From Rhodococcus sp. SGAir0479 (GTDB lineage Bacteria; Actinomycetota; Actinomycetes; Mycobacteriales; Mycobacteriaceae): 64,000 bases of DNA. The DNA is taken from assembly GCF_005484805.1 (NCBI RefSeq), contig NZ_CP039432.1, positions 2,170,001-2,234,000 of the forward strand, read 5' to 3'. Shown one piece after another: positions 1 through 8,870 of the stretch (position 1 is the stretch's first letter; each line of letters opens with the position of its first letter). Made by a program: the position numbers and the translations under genes. The notes beneath the pieces were generated by a model. The model saw nothing but the letters and a program-made list of their open reading frames with translations. It was not told the origin of the DNA and did not search any database.

Positions 1-1
1 C

Positions 2-625
2 GGCTCGGGCATGCACGTGCACCAGTCGCTGTGGAAGGACGGCAAGCCGCTGTTCCACGACGAGGCCGGCTACGCGGGCCTGTCGGACATCGCCCGCTGG
101 TACATCGGCGGCATCCTGCACCACGCGCCGTCGCTGCTGGCGTTCACGAACCCGACGATCAACTCGTACCACCGTCTGGTGCCGGGCTACGAGGCGCCGA
201 TCAACCTGGTCTACAGCCAGCGCAACCGCTCGGCCGCCGTCCGTATCCCGATCACGGGCAACAACCCGAAGGCCAAGCGCATCGAGTTCCGCGCGCCGGA
301 CTCCTCGGGCAACCCGTACCTGAACTTCGCGGCTCAGATGATGGCCGGCCTGGACGGCATCAAGAACAAGATCGAGCCGATGGCTCCGGTCGACAAGGAC
401 CTGTACGAGCTGCCGCCGGAGGAGGCCCGCAACATCCCGCAGGCCCCCACCAGCCTGTCGGCCGTCATCGACCGCCTCGAGCAGGATCACGACTACCTCA
501 CCGAGGGCGGCGTGTTCACGTCCGACCTGATCGAGACCTGGATCTCGCTCAAGCGTGAGCAGGAGATCGCGCCGGTCAACCTGCGTCCGCACCCGTACGA
601 GTTCTCGCTGTACTACGACTGCTGA
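2..625 (+). CDS. glnA: Glutamine synthetase type I, C-terminal part (GlnA1)
   Basis: The 5' end is cut by the window; 207 residues remain of a protein normally near 478. GlnA makes glutamine from glutamate, ammonia and ATP in the cytoplasm as a dodecamer. The fragment opens in the [11 protein letters not shown] active-site stretch and keeps NRSAAVRIP and the conserved end [12 protein letters not shown]. The adenylylation tyrosine is in [10 protein letters not shown] (codon 404-406), so this is the regulated GSI-beta form, and its modifying enzyme GlnE lies 5 kb downstream. In M. tuberculosis glnA1 and glnE are adjacent; here about 5 kb of other genes sit between them. A strong terminator follows. 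Confidence 0.97.
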   Translation, partial: GSGMHVHQSLWKDGKPLFHDEAGYAGLSDIARWYIGGILHHAPSLLAFTNPTINSYHRLVPGYEAPINLVYSQRNRSAAVRIPITGNNPKAKRIEFRAPDSSGNPYLNFAAQMMAGLDGIKNKIEPMAPVDKDLYELPPEEARNIPQAPTSLSAVIDRLEQDHDYLTEGGVFTSDLIETWISLKREQEIAPVNLRPHPYEFSLYYDC

Positions 626-645
626 GTCGAGCGCGACACGGCAAC

Positions 646-680
646 GAGCCCGTCACTCCGATCGGAGTGACGGGCTCTTT
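646..680. terminator. Bidirectional terminator between glnA and the NlpC/P60 gene
   Basis: A perfect 16-base inverted repeat (646-661 against 662-677, arm GAGCCCGTCACTCCGA) is followed by TTT on the plus strand. It starts 21 bases after the glnA stop and lies just beyond the stop of the convergent NlpC/P60 gene, so it can end both transcripts. Confidence 0.85.
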
Positions 681-700
681 GCTGTCGGGGGTACCGCTGA

Positions 701-1201
701 TCAGTAGCGGCTGGCGCCGGAGAACGGCATGGCGTCGACGGACGTCACCTTGACGTTCTCGCCCTCGGTGGGGGCGTGGACGACGTTGCCGCCACCGATG
801 TAGATACCGACGTGCTCGCCGCCGTAGAAGGCGACGACGTCACCGGGCTGGAGGTTGCCGCGCGACACCGAGCTGCCGCCGCCGACCTGGTCGTAGCTGG
901 TGCGCGGGATGGACTTGCCGGCCTGCTTGTAGGCCCACTGGACCAGACCGGAGCAGTCGAACGAGCTGGGGCCGGTCGCGCCCCACACGTACGGGGACCC
1001 GATCTTGGACTGGGCGGCGTTGGCGGCGGCCTGTCCCGCCGAGCTGGCCACCGGAGTGACCTGGACCGAGCTGCCGATCGAGTGGGACGTGGCGGGCTGC
1101 GCCAAGGCGGGCGCGACGGGGATCATGAGGGCTCCGGCGGTCACGGCGCCGAGCACCAGTCCACGGGAGGTGCGGGTCAGTCGGGTGTTCTTCAGGGCCA
1201 T
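701..1201 (-). CDS. Secreted single-domain NlpC/P60 peptidoglycan hydrolase
   Basis: Protein of 166 residues. The ATG at 1201 is chosen because GGAGG lies 7 bases upstream and an export signal follows at once: basic start, hydrophobic stretch at residues 13-31, then an ALA-QP cleavage site after residue 34. The NlpC/P60 papain-like domain fills residues 55-166, with catalytic Cys83 in FDCSGLVQW, His130 in GEHVGIYIG and the third residue probably His142. Such enzymes cut D-Glu/meso-DAP bonds in stem peptides outside the membrane. There is no extra cell-wall-binding or coiled-coil domain, so it is shorter than RipA-type enzymes. An inverted repeat lies in the promoter region. Confidence 0.93.
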   Translation of the reverse strand: MALKNTRLTRTSRGLVLGAVTAGALMIPVAPALAQPATSHSIGSSVQVTPVASSAGQAAANAAQSKIGSPYVWGATGPSSFDCSGLVQWAYKQAGKSIPRTSYDQVGGGSSVSRGNLQPGDVVAFYGGEHVGIYIGGGNVVHAPTEGENVKVTSVDAMPFSGASRY

Positions 1202-1319
1202 TCGAGGTCCTCCGGGGTCTTGCGGCGGTCCGACACTGGTTCTGGCATCGGTGTTCGGGCACAACCCAGAGTTCCGTCGTTATCTGATCGAGACATCCGT
1301 ATAACTACGCGGAGGGGTA

Positions 1320-1351
1320 CCTGTTCGGGTATGCGGGTATACGCGAACAGG
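1320..1351. promoter_or_regulatory. Inverted repeat upstream of the NlpC/P60 gene
   Basis: Arms 1320-1334 (CCTGTTCGGGTATGC) and 1337-1351 match as a 15-base inverted repeat with two mismatches. On the minus strand it lies just upstream of a possible -10 box TATACG (1298-1303) for the NlpC/P60 gene, a position suiting an operator. The whole gene-free stretch 1202-1579 holds nothing else I recognise; in particular I see no c-di-AMP riboswitch core. Confidence 0.45.
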
Positions 1352-1579
1352 TGGGCCGAAAGATGCGGGGCGCAGCCGCCGTGAGCGCGCTGATCAGTGA
1401 AAATGCAGCGCGGACCGCATCGCGACGGCACTCGGTGACGACCGTGCGGTTCGTGAGCGAGGCCACGGCCCGGCCGCCTGTGACGCGGGCCGGACGCCTC
1501 CCGGCGCGGCCGTCGACGGCCCGAAGGTCACGGTTTCGTCCAACGCCGCGAGCTGATCGTGACGTTGCTGCGACACCCG

Positions 1580-1882
1580 TCAGCCGGGGAGCTTGCTCGC
1601 CAGGACGTCCACCCGGGTGATGGTGGGGTGGGCGACGAACAGTTCGTCGGCGCGGGCCGCGAGGGCCTCGGCGACCCGGCCCGCGAGGTGCGCCTGTCGG
1701 CCCGCCTCGTCGGGGAAGGCATCGAAGATACCGAACGTGGCGGGTCCGAAGCGCAGCGCGAACCACGCCGTCGTGCCGGGCTCGTCCCGAACCAGTGCCA
1801 GCGCGCCCTCGAGGAACTCGGCGACCGCGGCCTCCTTGCCCCGCTTCGCCTCGACGCGAACCAACAGTGCTGCGCTGACCAT
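1580..1882 (-). CDS. Antibiotic biosynthesis monooxygenase (ABM) family protein
   Basis: Protein of 100 residues, starting at the ATG at 1882 with GGAGG 7 bases upstream. The single ABM fold (dimeric alpha-beta barrel) is recognisable from LLVRVEAKRGKEAAVAEFL at the start and the PGTTAWFALRFGPATFGIFDAF core. Family members are cofactor-free quinol or polyketide monooxygenases, or stress proteins of unknown substrate. It lies 111 bases downstream of the flavin monooxygenase gene on the same strand, so it may be the last gene of the GntR-controlled cluster, although a strong hairpin separates the two. The substrate cannot be told from sequence. Confidence 0.85.
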   Translation of the reverse strand: MVSAALLVRVEAKRGKEAAVAEFLEGALALVRDEPGTTAWFALRFGPATFGIFDAFPDEAGRQAHLAGRVAEALAARADELFVAHPTITRVDVLASKLPG

Positions 1883-1951
1883 CGGGCACCTCCAGTACGG
1901 ACCGGTACCCCTCACTGTTCTCGCGGGCACCCGGCTCCGTCAACGAGAAGC

Positions 1952-1978
1952 GCGCCGCGGCGACGATCGCCGCGGCGC
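1952..1978. terminator. GC-rich hairpin after the flavin monooxygenase gene
   Basis: A perfect 12-base stem (1952-1963 with 1967-1978) and a CGA loop, 15 bases beyond the stop of the minus-strand LLM gene. There is no T run, so it is either a weak terminator or a 3'-end stabilising hairpin between the LLM and ABM genes. Confidence 0.45.
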
Positions 1979-1993
1979 CCCTCACGCGAATCG

Positions 1994-3103
1994 TCAGTCC
2001 AGGTCGGCGAACCTCGGGACCAGGTGCTCGGCCACCTGTTTCGCCTCGTCGATCAGCGGCCAGCCGGCCAGGATCAGCGACGTCAGACCGGTCCGGGCCC
2101 GCAGTTCCCGGACGTGCCCGGTGATCTCGTCGGGGGCACCGACGTAGTAGACCGCCGACGACCCGGTGGCGAAGATGTCGAGCGGGGACCACGCGGTGAT
2201 CCCGGCGTACAGGCCGTCGCCGAGGTAGAGGTCGTTCGGCTCCGGGAGCTTGCCAGCCACGATGGTGTCGACCCAGCCCTGCCGCTGCGCGTCGCGCGCC
2301 GTGAAGGTCTTCAGGTCCTGTTTGCCGGCGGTCCGGCGGCGAACCGCGTTGTCGAGGACGTCGGTGATCCGGTCGATCCCGGCCTGCTCGAACAGTGCCC
2401 GGAACCGGTCCATCGCCTCGTCCCGCTTGGGCCGGACGATCACACCGGACAGTGCCCCGAAGTCGGTGAACTCGCGGCCGGCGGCCGCCGCGGCGGCGCG
2501 TGCCCCGGCGAACTTGTCCTCGATGAAGGACGTCTCGCGCAGCATCGCGAGGTACGCATCCAACACCTTCCCCGAGTTCGCCAGGCCGGCCGGCGAGTCG
2601 CCCGTCCCCCACAGCGGCACGTCGTGACCGGCGGGCCCGTCGATCCGCAGTGGGGTGTTGGGGAAGTTCGACTCGGTGCCCTCGCGGTAGTAGCGCCGGA
2701 AGTCGGCCCAGTACTGCTCCCCCAGTTCGTACCGCCGGTCGTGCTCGACGTTCATGTCGTACTTGGTGAGGATGTTGTCCCGGCCGTTGACCGAGTTGAT
2801 CATCAGCCGCCCGCCGGTGAACGCGTCGAACGTCAGGGCCTTCTCGGCGAGCAGACGCGCCGGAATCATGTTGGCGTACACCGCGACGAGGAACTTCATC
2901 CGCGTGGTGTGGGACGCCGCCCATGTCGCCGAGACGAATGGATCGTTGGACCACGTCGCGACCAGCGCGCCGTCGAACCCGCCGTCGTCGATGGTCTTCG
3001 CCAGCTCGATCTGCCGGGCGCCGTCCACCGGGTAGAGCCCGTCCGGGCTCCACGGGAAGTCGCCGTCCGCCTGGGTGAGGTACCAGAAGGTCTTGATGCT
3101 CAT
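1994..3103 (-). CDS. LLM-class flavin-dependent monooxygenase, SsuD-like
   Basis: Protein of 369 residues beginning MSIKTFWYLTQADGDFPWS. The luciferase-like TIM barrel is evident from FLVAVYANMIPARLLAEKALTFDAF, GGRLMINSVNGRD, the long LGEQYWADFRRYY helix and PLWGTGDSPAGL. The nearest familiar group is alkanesulfonate monooxygenase (SsuD), which uses reduced FMN and oxygen to release sulfite from sulfonates; nitrilotriacetate and dimethylsulfone monooxygenases are also in the family. Its ATG overlaps the stop of the ThiM-like gene by four bases (3100-3103), so the two are translationally coupled. No flavin reductase gene is nearby, so FMNH2 must come from elsewhere. The substrate is unknown; the sulfurtransferase in the cluster suggests an organosulfur compound. 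Confidence 0.88.
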   Translation of the reverse strand: MSIKTFWYLTQADGDFPWSPDGLYPVDGARQIELAKTIDDGGFDGALVATWSNDPFVSATWAASHTTRMKFLVAVYANMIPARLLAEKALTFDAFTGGRLMINSVNGRDNILTKYDMNVEHDRRYELGEQYWADFRRYYREGTESNFPNTPLRIDGPAGHDVPLWGTGDSPAGLANSGKVLDAYLAMLRETSFIEDKFAGARAAAAAAGREFTDFGALSGVIVRPKRDEAMDRFRALFEQAGIDRITDVLDNAVRRRTAGKQDLKTFTARDAQRQGWVDTIVAGKLPEPNDLYLGDGLYAGITAWSPLDIFATGSSAVYYVGAPDEITGHVRELRARTGLTSLILAGWPLIDEAKQVAEHLVPRFADLD

Positions 3104-3948
3104 CGGTTTCCGCCCTCGTTCGCCGGGTCGATGGTGTCGATGCGGGCGCGCGCGGCGAGCGTGGCGGCGTCGACGGAGTACAGCGCGTCGAGGTACTCGA
3201 CCGCGAACGAGCCGGGCCCCGAGGACTTCTCCTCCGCGATCTCCGACGCGACGGCCACGTGCGCGTGTGCGGCGGCGAGGCCGACGAGCGGGGTGGGCGC
3301 CACCGCCAGGTACGCCGCCACCAGCCCGCCCAGCGAGCAGCCGGTGGACGTCACGCGCGGCAGCAGGGCGCTGCCGCCCGCGATCCGGACACCGACGACG
3401 GAACCGTCGGCGGCCCGCCCGACCAGGTGGTCCACCGGCCCGGAGGCGGAGACCGCCTGCGCGTGGTCGAGCAGCGCGACGGCCGCGGGCACCGCCGCTG
3501 CCGCGTCGTCGGAGCTGTCGACACCGCGGGTGTCGCCGCCGAGACCCGCGAGGGCGATGATCTCGGAGGCGTTGCCGCGCACGACCGTGGGCCGGTACTT
3601 CAGCAGGTCCACCGCCAGCCCGCTGCGCCAGGGCAGCCCGCCGACGCCGACCGGGTCGAGGACCCACGGGGTGCCCGCGTCGTGAGCGGCCTCCGCCGCG
3701 AGCGTGAACGCGGCGGCCGTCCCGCCGTCGGGCGTGCCGAGGTTGACGAGGACGCCGCCGGCGATGCGGGCGAACCCGGCCGCCTCGTGGACATTGTCGA
3801 TGTGCGCGTTGCTCGCGCCGGCCGCGAGCAGAACATTGGTCAGGAAGTTCGCCGAGACGACGTTGGTGAGCGAGTGGACGAGGGGTACCCGGGCGCGGAG
3901 CGCGTCGAGTGCGCCGGCGAGGTCGTCGCCGGTGATAGCTGCGGTCAT
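3100..3948 (-). CDS. ThiM-like hydroxyethylthiazole kinase family protein (divergent)
   Basis: Protein of 282 residues with the ribokinase-like ThiM fold: PLVHSLTNVVSANFLTNVLL at residues 22-41, DPVGVGG at 98-104, RGNASEI at 124-130 and TSTGCSLGG at 200-208 holding the catalytic Cys204. Authentic ThiM phosphorylates 4-methyl-5-hydroxyethylthiazole for thiamine salvage. Here the substrate loop reads GASNAHIDNVHE where ThiM normally has GASPxMA, so the substrate may differ. No thiE or thiD lies nearby. The start ATG at 3948 has AAGGAT upstream. The gene is coupled to the LLM monooxygenase by a four-base overlap and follows the sulfurtransferase by 60 bases. Confidence 0.85.
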   Translation of the reverse strand: MTAAITGDDLAGALDALRARVPLVHSLTNVVSANFLTNVLLAAGASNAHIDNVHEAAGFARIAGGVLVNLGTPDGGTAAAFTLAAEAAHDAGTPWVLDPVGVGGLPWRSGLAVDLLKYRPTVVRGNASEIIALAGLGGDTRGVDSSDDAAAAVPAAVALLDHAQAVSASGPVDHLVGRAADGSVVGVRIAGGSALLPRVTSTGCSLGGLVAAYLAVAPTPLVGLAAAHAHVAVASEIAEEKSSGPGSFAVEYLDALYSVDAATLAARARIDTIDPANEGGNR

Positions 3949-4008
3949 GGAAAATCCTTGGGCGGAGCGGGGTTCGGGGTCGGGTCGATCGTCAGCGGCG
4001 ACATCGGG

Positions 4009-4908
4009 TCACTGGTCACCGCCCGGCGCGGTCACGAGTGGCAGCGACGCGTCGGCCGACCACTCCTCGAGGGATCCGTCGTAGACCCGGACGTCGTCGT
4101 AGCCGGCGAGCACCAGACCGAGCGCGGCCAGACACGCGGACACACCGCCGCCGCAGTACACGACCACGGGCGCGGACGCCCCGACGAGCACGCCGTCGGC
4201 CGCCGCGCGCACGGCGGCGACGTCGCGGACGCGGCCGGTGTCGTCGAGCAGGCTCTTGGCCGACAGGTTCCGGCTGCCCGGGATGTGCCCACGCCGCGAG
4301 TACCGCGACTGCTCGGTGCCGGCGAACTGGGCCGGCGCCAGGGCGCACACGAGCGTGCCCGGCGCACGTCCCTCACTGACGGCGAGCACGTCGGCGCGAT
4401 CCGCCCACACGGGGCGGTAGTCGTGCACGAGGCCGCCGTCTCCGGGCGTCGGGGCCGGTACCGCGCTTCCCGATTCGACGGGCAGACCGCACGCTTGCCA
4501 GTGCGCCAGCCCGCCGTCGAGCACGCGGGCGTCGATGCCGACGCTGCGCAGCAACCACCAGAAGCGCGCCGCCCACGTCATCGATCCCCGGTCGTAGACG
4601 ACGACGTCGGTGGTGGCCGAGATTCCCAGGGCGGCCACGTCGGCGGCGAACCGTTCCCGCGTCGGACGGCTGAAGTGCAGGCCGGTGCCGGGATCGGAGA
4701 AACTGGTCAGCAGGTCGACGTGCCGCGAGCCCGGCACGTGCGCGGCGCGCCAGGGTCCCGCGCCGGACTCCGGCCGGTAGTCGCCGTCGAAGCGGGCCGG
4801 GGCCAGGTCCACCGTGACGTCGAGCACCACCAGAGACGGTCGCCCCAAATCCCGGGCGAGATCCTCGGCCTGGATCAGGGGCAGTTCGGCGGTACTCAAC
4901 TCACACAT
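4009..4908 (-). CDS. Two-domain sulfurtransferase (rhodanese/mercaptopyruvate type)
   Basis: About 299 residues from the ATG at 4908; a TTG at 4899 with GAGG seven bases upstream is an equally good start. Two rhodanese domains are visible: an inactive first one (HVPGSRHVD near residue 58, VVVYDRGS near 103) and a second with catalytic Cys252 in YCGGGVSA. The CGGGV loop is closer to 3-mercaptopyruvate sulfurtransferase (CGSGV) than to thiosulfate rhodanese (CRKGV), so it would move sulfane sulfur from mercaptopyruvate or a related thiol. It is the first gene of the cluster running to the LLM monooxygenase and starts 42 bases downstream of an 18-base palindrome shared with the divergent GntR gene. 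Confidence 0.88.
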   Translation of the reverse strand: MCELSTAELPLIQAEDLARDLGRPSLVVLDVTVDLAPARFDGDYRPESGAGPWRAAHVPGSRHVDLLTSFSDPGTGLHFSRPTRERFAADVAALGISATTDVVVYDRGSMTWAARFWWLLRSVGIDARVLDGGLAHWQACGLPVESGSAVPAPTPGDGGLVHDYRPVWADRADVLAVSEGRAPGTLVCALAPAQFAGTEQSRYSRRGHIPGSRNLSAKSLLDDTGRVRDVAAVRAAADGVLVGASAPVVVYCGGGVSACLAALGLVLAGYDDVRVYDGSLEEWSADASLPLVTAPGGDQ

Positions 4909-4937
4909 CCTCGGACAGACGGGGTGACGACGCCACG

Positions 4938-4981
4938 AACCTAAATGACGACTTGCGTATACGCAAGTATCCAACTGTAAC
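4938..4981. promoter_or_regulatory. Divergent promoter with 18-base palindromic GntR-type operator
   Basis: ACTTGCGTATACGCAAGT (4951-4968) is a perfect palindrome. Because TTGCGT occurs on both strands it can serve as -35 for both directions: plus strand TTGCGT (4953-4958), 17-base spacer, TGTAAC (4976-4981) toward the GntR gene; minus strand TTGCGT, 17-base spacer, TAGGTT (4943-4938) toward the sulfurtransferase. A short palindrome centred on TATA is the expected form of a FadR-subfamily GntR operator. Confidence 0.7.
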
Positions 4982-5032
4982 CGGTGGCATAATCATCGGC
5001 GTCCGACGAGGGAACCGACAGATGGGACACCG

Positions 5033-5719
5033 ATGACGCGCGAGGACGACCTGGCAGATCTGGGCGTGCTGCTGCCCTCCGGCACTTCGGGACGGTCCGA
5101 TCAGACGTCCAAGCAGTACCTGCGCCTGCGGGCCGACATCCTCGACGGCAAGTTTCCGCGGGGAGCCGCACTGCACGAGACGCAGCTCAGCGAGACGTAC
5201 GGCGCCTCGCGCACCCCCATCCGCGAGGCGCTCAACTGGTTGGCCCACGACGGTCTCCTCGAACGCGCGGCCCGCGGCTTCCGGGTGCGGTCGGGCACCG
5301 CCGAGGACGTCATCGAGATCTACGCGGCCCGCGTGGCGCTCGAGTCCGAGGCCGCCGGCGCCGCCGCTCTGCGGCACACCGATCTCGACATGGCCCGCCT
5401 CGAGCGTCTGCACCGCTCGTGCTGCAGCACCGACGACGAGGTCGAGGCACGCGCCGACAACTTCCGGTTCCACGAGGCGCTGTGGCAGGCGGCGCACAAC
5501 TCGACGATCATGACGCTGCTGGTGCGGCTGACCACCCAGTTGCGGATCTACGATAGCGGGCCGCCGTCGAACTACGGCGAACCCGAGCTGCTCAACAGCG
5601 AACACGAGCAGATCCTCGACGCGCTGCGGGCGCGCGACGAGAAGGCCGCCCGCGAGCACATGCGCACGCACCTCGAGCACAGCCGCGAACAGCGAATCCG
5701 CCTGTTCGCCAACGGCTGA
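5033..5719 (+). CDS. GntR-family regulator, FadR/FCD subfamily
   Basis: Protein of 228 residues. The winged helix at residues 25-90 contains LSETYGASRTPIREALNWL and the wing GLLERAARGFRVRSG; the rest is an all-helical FCD ligand domain with metal-type histidines (FRFHEALWQAAHN near 140-152 and NSEHEQILDALRARD). FCD regulators bind small carboxylates or related effectors and usually repress a neighbouring catabolic operon. It is transcribed away from the sulfurtransferase-ThiM-LLM genes with a perfect palindrome between them, so it most likely represses that operon and itself. The effector is unknown. Confidence 0.93.
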   Translation: MTREDDLADLGVLLPSGTSGRSDQTSKQYLRLRADILDGKFPRGAALHETQLSETYGASRTPIREALNWLAHDGLLERAARGFRVRSGTAEDVIEIYAARVALESEAAGAAALRHTDLDMARLERLHRSCCSTDDEVEARADNFRFHEALWQAAHNSTIMTLLVRLTTQLRIYDSGPPSNYGEPELLNSEHEQILDALRARDEKAAREHMRTHLEHSREQRIRLFANG

Positions 5720-5765
5720 GCGGCGGTAGCGGCGGTCGACCCTGCTCTACCGGCCGCGTCCGCCG

Positions 5766-8700
5766 TCACTCGCCTCCGAATACCCGCTGCACCACAGCCT
5801 TCGCCCGCCGGGTGACCCGCAGGTAGTTGTCGAGGAACTCGTTGGCGTCGCCGTCGGGCCAACCCGCCACCTGCGCCACCGCGGCGAGCACCTTGCCCGG
5901 CCCGGGTAGCTGGTCGGTGGGCTTGCCGCGCACCAGCACCAGCGCGTTGCGGGCCTTGGTGGCGGTGAGCCACGCGTCGCGCAGCAGCTCGATGTCGGCC
6001 TGGCTCAACAACTCCGCCGCTCCGATCGCGTCCAGCGCTTCCAGGGTGGAGGTGTTGTGCAGCGCCGGGATCTCGTGCGCGTGCTGCAACTGGATGAGCT
6101 GGACGGTCCACTCGATGTCGGCGAGACCACCGCGACCGAGCTTGGTGTGGGTGGCCGGATCGGCACCCCGCGGCAGCCGCTCGGAATCGACGCGGGCCTT
6201 GATGCGCCGGATCTCACGGACCGCGTCGTCGGAGACCCCGCCCTGCGGGTAGCGGGTCCCGTCGACCATGTGCAGGAAGCGCAGCCCGAGGTCGGCGTCG
6301 CCGGCAACGGCGTTCGCGCGGAGCAGGGCCTGGACCTCCCATGCCTGCGCCCACTGCGCGTAGTACGCCTCGTACGACGCCAGCGTCCGCACCAGCGGGC
6401 CGCTGCGCCCCTCCGGGCGCAATCCGATGTCCACTTCCAGCGGCGGGTCGGTGCTGGGTGCGCCGAGCAGCTTGCGCACCCGGTCGCCGATGAGGTTGGC
6501 CCACTTCACCGCCCGCGTCTCGTCGGCCCCCTCCCGCGGCTCGCACACGAACAGCACGTCGGCGTCGGACCCGTACCCGAGTTCCCCGCCGCCCAACCGG
6601 CCCATGCCGATGACCGCGAACGTCGCCGGCGCCGGCTCGCCCGACTCCGCCTCGCTCGCCCGGATCACCGCCGCCAGCGACGCGTTGAGCACCGCCGCCC
6701 ACACCGACGACAGCGCCCGGCACACCTGCCGGACGTCGAGCATCCCGAGGATGTCGGCACTGGCGATGCGGGCCAGTTCGTACCGGCGCAGCGACCGCGC
6801 CGCACCGACCGCTCGCACCGGGTCGACGTACCGCGCCGACGAGGACAGGATGCCGCGCGCCACGTCCGCGGGCTGCGGGTCGAGCAGGCGCGGACCGGAC
6901 GGGCCGTCGGCGAAGAGGCGGATGACGTCCGGAGCCTTGATCAGCAGATCCGGGATGTAGGCCGAGGAGCCCAGCACCGTCATGAGCCGCTGCGCCACCG
7001 ACGCCTCGTCCCGCAGCAGCCGCAGGAACCACGTGGCGTCCGCCAGCGACTCCGACAGCCGCCGGTACGCGAGCAGGCCGGCGTCGGGATCGGGGGTGTC
7101 CCCGAGCCATTCGAGCAGCGTCGGCAACAGCAGGGCCTGGATCCGGCCCTTCCGGGACGCCCCGCCGGTGAGGGCGGTGAGGTGGCCGAGAGCGTTCTCC
7201 GGTGCCGAGTAGCCGAGCGCCGCCAGCTGCCGGACCGCCGCGTCCGGGCTCAGCCGCAGCGCCTCCTTGTCGAGCCGCGCGACCGACTCGAGCAGCGGCC
7301 GGTAGAAGAGCTTGGCGTGCAGCCGCCGCACCCGGTGGGTGTTGCGCCGGATCTCGGCGTTCAGCACCCCGAGCGCGTCGTTGCGACCGTCCGGACGCAT
7401 GTGCGCGGCGCGGGCCAGCCAGCGCAGCCCCTCCTCGTCGTCCGGCGGCGGCAGCGTGTGGGTGCGCTTGAGCTTCTGCAGCTGCAACCGGTGCTCGAGC
7501 AGGCGCAGGAACTCGTACGACGCGGTGAGGTTCGCGGCGTCGTCGCGGCCGACGTAGCCGCCGGCGGCGAGGGCGGTGAGCGCGTCGACGGTGCTCTTGA
7601 CGCGCAGCGACGTGTCGGCGCGGCCGTGCACCAACTGCAGCAGCTGCACCGCGAACTCGACGTCGCGCAGACTGCCGCGGCCGAGCTTGAGTTCGCGCTC
7701 GCGCAGTTCCGGCGGCACCGACGCCTCCACCCGGCGACGCATCGCCTGGACCTCGGGCACGAAGTCCTCACGCTCGGACGCCGTCCACACCATCGGGCCC
7801 AGAGCGTCGGTGTACTCCCGGCCCAGCTCGAGATCACCGGTCATCGGGCGCGCCTTGAGGAGCGCCTGGAACTCCCACGTCTTGGCCCAGCGCTTGTAGT
7901 ACGCGACGTGCGACTCGAGGGTGCGCACGAGCTCGCCGCGCTTGCCCTCGGGACGCAGCGCGGCGTCCACCTCGAAGAACGCGGACGACCCGATGCGCAT
8001 CATCTCGCCGGCGATGCGGCTCGAGAGCGCGTTGGACGGTTCCGCGACGAACACGACGTCGACGTCGCTGACGTAGTTCAGTTCCCGAGCCCCGCACTTG
8101 CCCATCGCGATCACCGCGATCCGGGCCGGGCACGGCTCGTCCGGGCTGACCGCCGCCACGGCCACCGCGAGCGCCGCGGTCAGGGCGGCGTCGGCCATGT
8201 CCGAGAGCTGGTGGCCCACCGTCTGGTACGGGATCACCGGCTCGTTCTCGACGGTCGCGGCCAGATCGGCTCCCGCCAGCACCATCATCTGATCGCGGTA
8301 GCACTTACGCAGCGCCGCAATGGCTTCCGGGCCCGTGACGGCCGCGCGGTAGAGAGTGGGCGACGCGTTCGGTCCGCTCTCGGGGACCGCCTGGACGCAC
8401 GCGAGCAGCCGCCGCGTCAGCTCGTCCTTCGACGGCAGGGCCATGTCCCCCGCGAGCAGCTTCCACGACGCGGGATCCGCGACCAGGTGATCCCCGAACG
8501 CGCTGGAGGCGCCGATGAGGCCGAACAGCCTGCCGCGCAACCCCTTGTCCGTGCGCAGGGCCGCGTCGAGTTCCGCCCACCCGTCACCGAGACCCTCCTG
8601 CATCCGGACGAGCGTCCGCAGCGCGAGGTCGGCGTTGGCGGCGCGCGAGAGCGCCCACAGCAGCTCGACACCGTCGAGGTTGGACCACCCCAACGCCGCC

Positions 8701-8780
8701 AGCTCGGCCGGCGCGGTGGGTTCGATCAGCCCGAGCCGCCCGACACCGGGCACCGCGGACCGCGCGTACGGCGGCTTCAC
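5766..8780 (-). CDS. glnE: Bifunctional glutamine synthetase adenylyltransferase/deadenylase
   Basis: Protein of 1004 residues, close to the usual length in mycobacteria. GTG start at 8780 with the strong site GGGGGAG upstream. It has two nucleotidyltransferase halves: the N-terminal deadenylylase with [13 protein letters not shown] near residue 240 and the C-terminal adenylylase with [17 protein letters not shown] near residue 725, each followed by helical GlnE/PII-uridylyltransferase-like domains. It switches GlnA1 off by adding AMP to its DLYEL tyrosine and back on by removing it, under nitrogen control. The upstream neighbour on the same strand is glnA2, 90 bases away, as in M. tuberculosis. 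Confidence 0.98.
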   Translation of the reverse strand: MKPPYARSAVPGVGRLGLIEPTAPAELAALGWSNLDGVELLWALSRAANADLALRTLVRMQEGLGDGWAELDAALRTDKGLRGRLFGLIGASSAFGDHLVADPASWKLLAGDMALPSKDELTRRLLACVQAVPESGPNASPTLYRAAVTGPEAIAALRKCYRDQMMVLAGADLAATVENEPVIPYQTVGHQLSDMADAALTAALAVAVAAVSPDEPCPARIAVIAMGKCGARELNYVSDVDVVFVAEPSNALSSRIAGEMMRIGSSAFFEVDAALRPEGKRGELVRTLESHVAYYKRWAKTWEFQALLKARPMTGDLELGREYTDALGPMVWTASEREDFVPEVQAMRRRVEASVPPELRERELKLGRGSLRDVEFAVQLLQLVHGRADTSLRVKSTVDALTALAAGGYVGRDDAANLTASYEFLRLLEHRLQLQKLKRTHTLPPPDDEEGLRWLARAAHMRPDGRNDALGVLNAEIRRNTHRVRRLHAKLFYRPLLESVARLDKEALRLSPDAAVRQLAALGYSAPENALGHLTALTGGASRKGRIQALLLPTLLEWLGDTPDPDAGLLAYRRLSESLADATWFLRLLRDEASVAQRLMTVLGSSAYIPDLLIKAPDVIRLFADGPSGPRLLDPQPADVARGILSSSARYVDPVRAVGAARSLRRYELARIASADILGMLDVRQVCRALSSVWAAVLNASLAAVIRASEAESGEPAPATFAVIGMGRLGGGELGYGSDADVLFVCEPREGADETRAVKWANLIGDRVRKLLGAPSTDPPLEVDIGLRPEGRSGPLVRTLASYEAYYAQWAQAWEVQALLRANAVAGDADLGLRFLHMVDGTRYPQGGVSDDAVREIRRIKARVDSERLPRGADPATHTKLGRGGLADIEWTVQLIQLQHAHEIPALHNTSTLEALDAIGAAELLSQADIELLRDAWLTATKARNALVLVRGKPTDQLPGPGKVLAAVAQVAGWPDGDANEFLDNYLRVTRRAKAVVQRVFGGE

Positions 8781-8870
8781 CGACTCCCCCCGATCCGCAC
8801 GTCGTCGCGAGCACGTGGACTGGCCGGTTGGGGCACGCGGTTCACCTCTTCGGGTCGGTGGATGTCGGCC

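Noticed and set aside
1320-1351. LexA (SOS) box in the inverted repeat
   Set aside because: The actinobacterial box reads CGAAC then GTTCG; here the order of the half-sites is reversed and the spacing differs.
1394-1576. A 60-codon minus-strand frame between the NlpC/P60 and ABM genes
   Set aside because: No ribosome site, no recognisable composition or motif, and no context support.
1202-1579. c-di-AMP (ydaO) riboswitch before the NlpC/P60 gene
   Set aside because: Such genes often carry it in actinobacteria, but the conserved core was not seen; only an inverted repeat was found.
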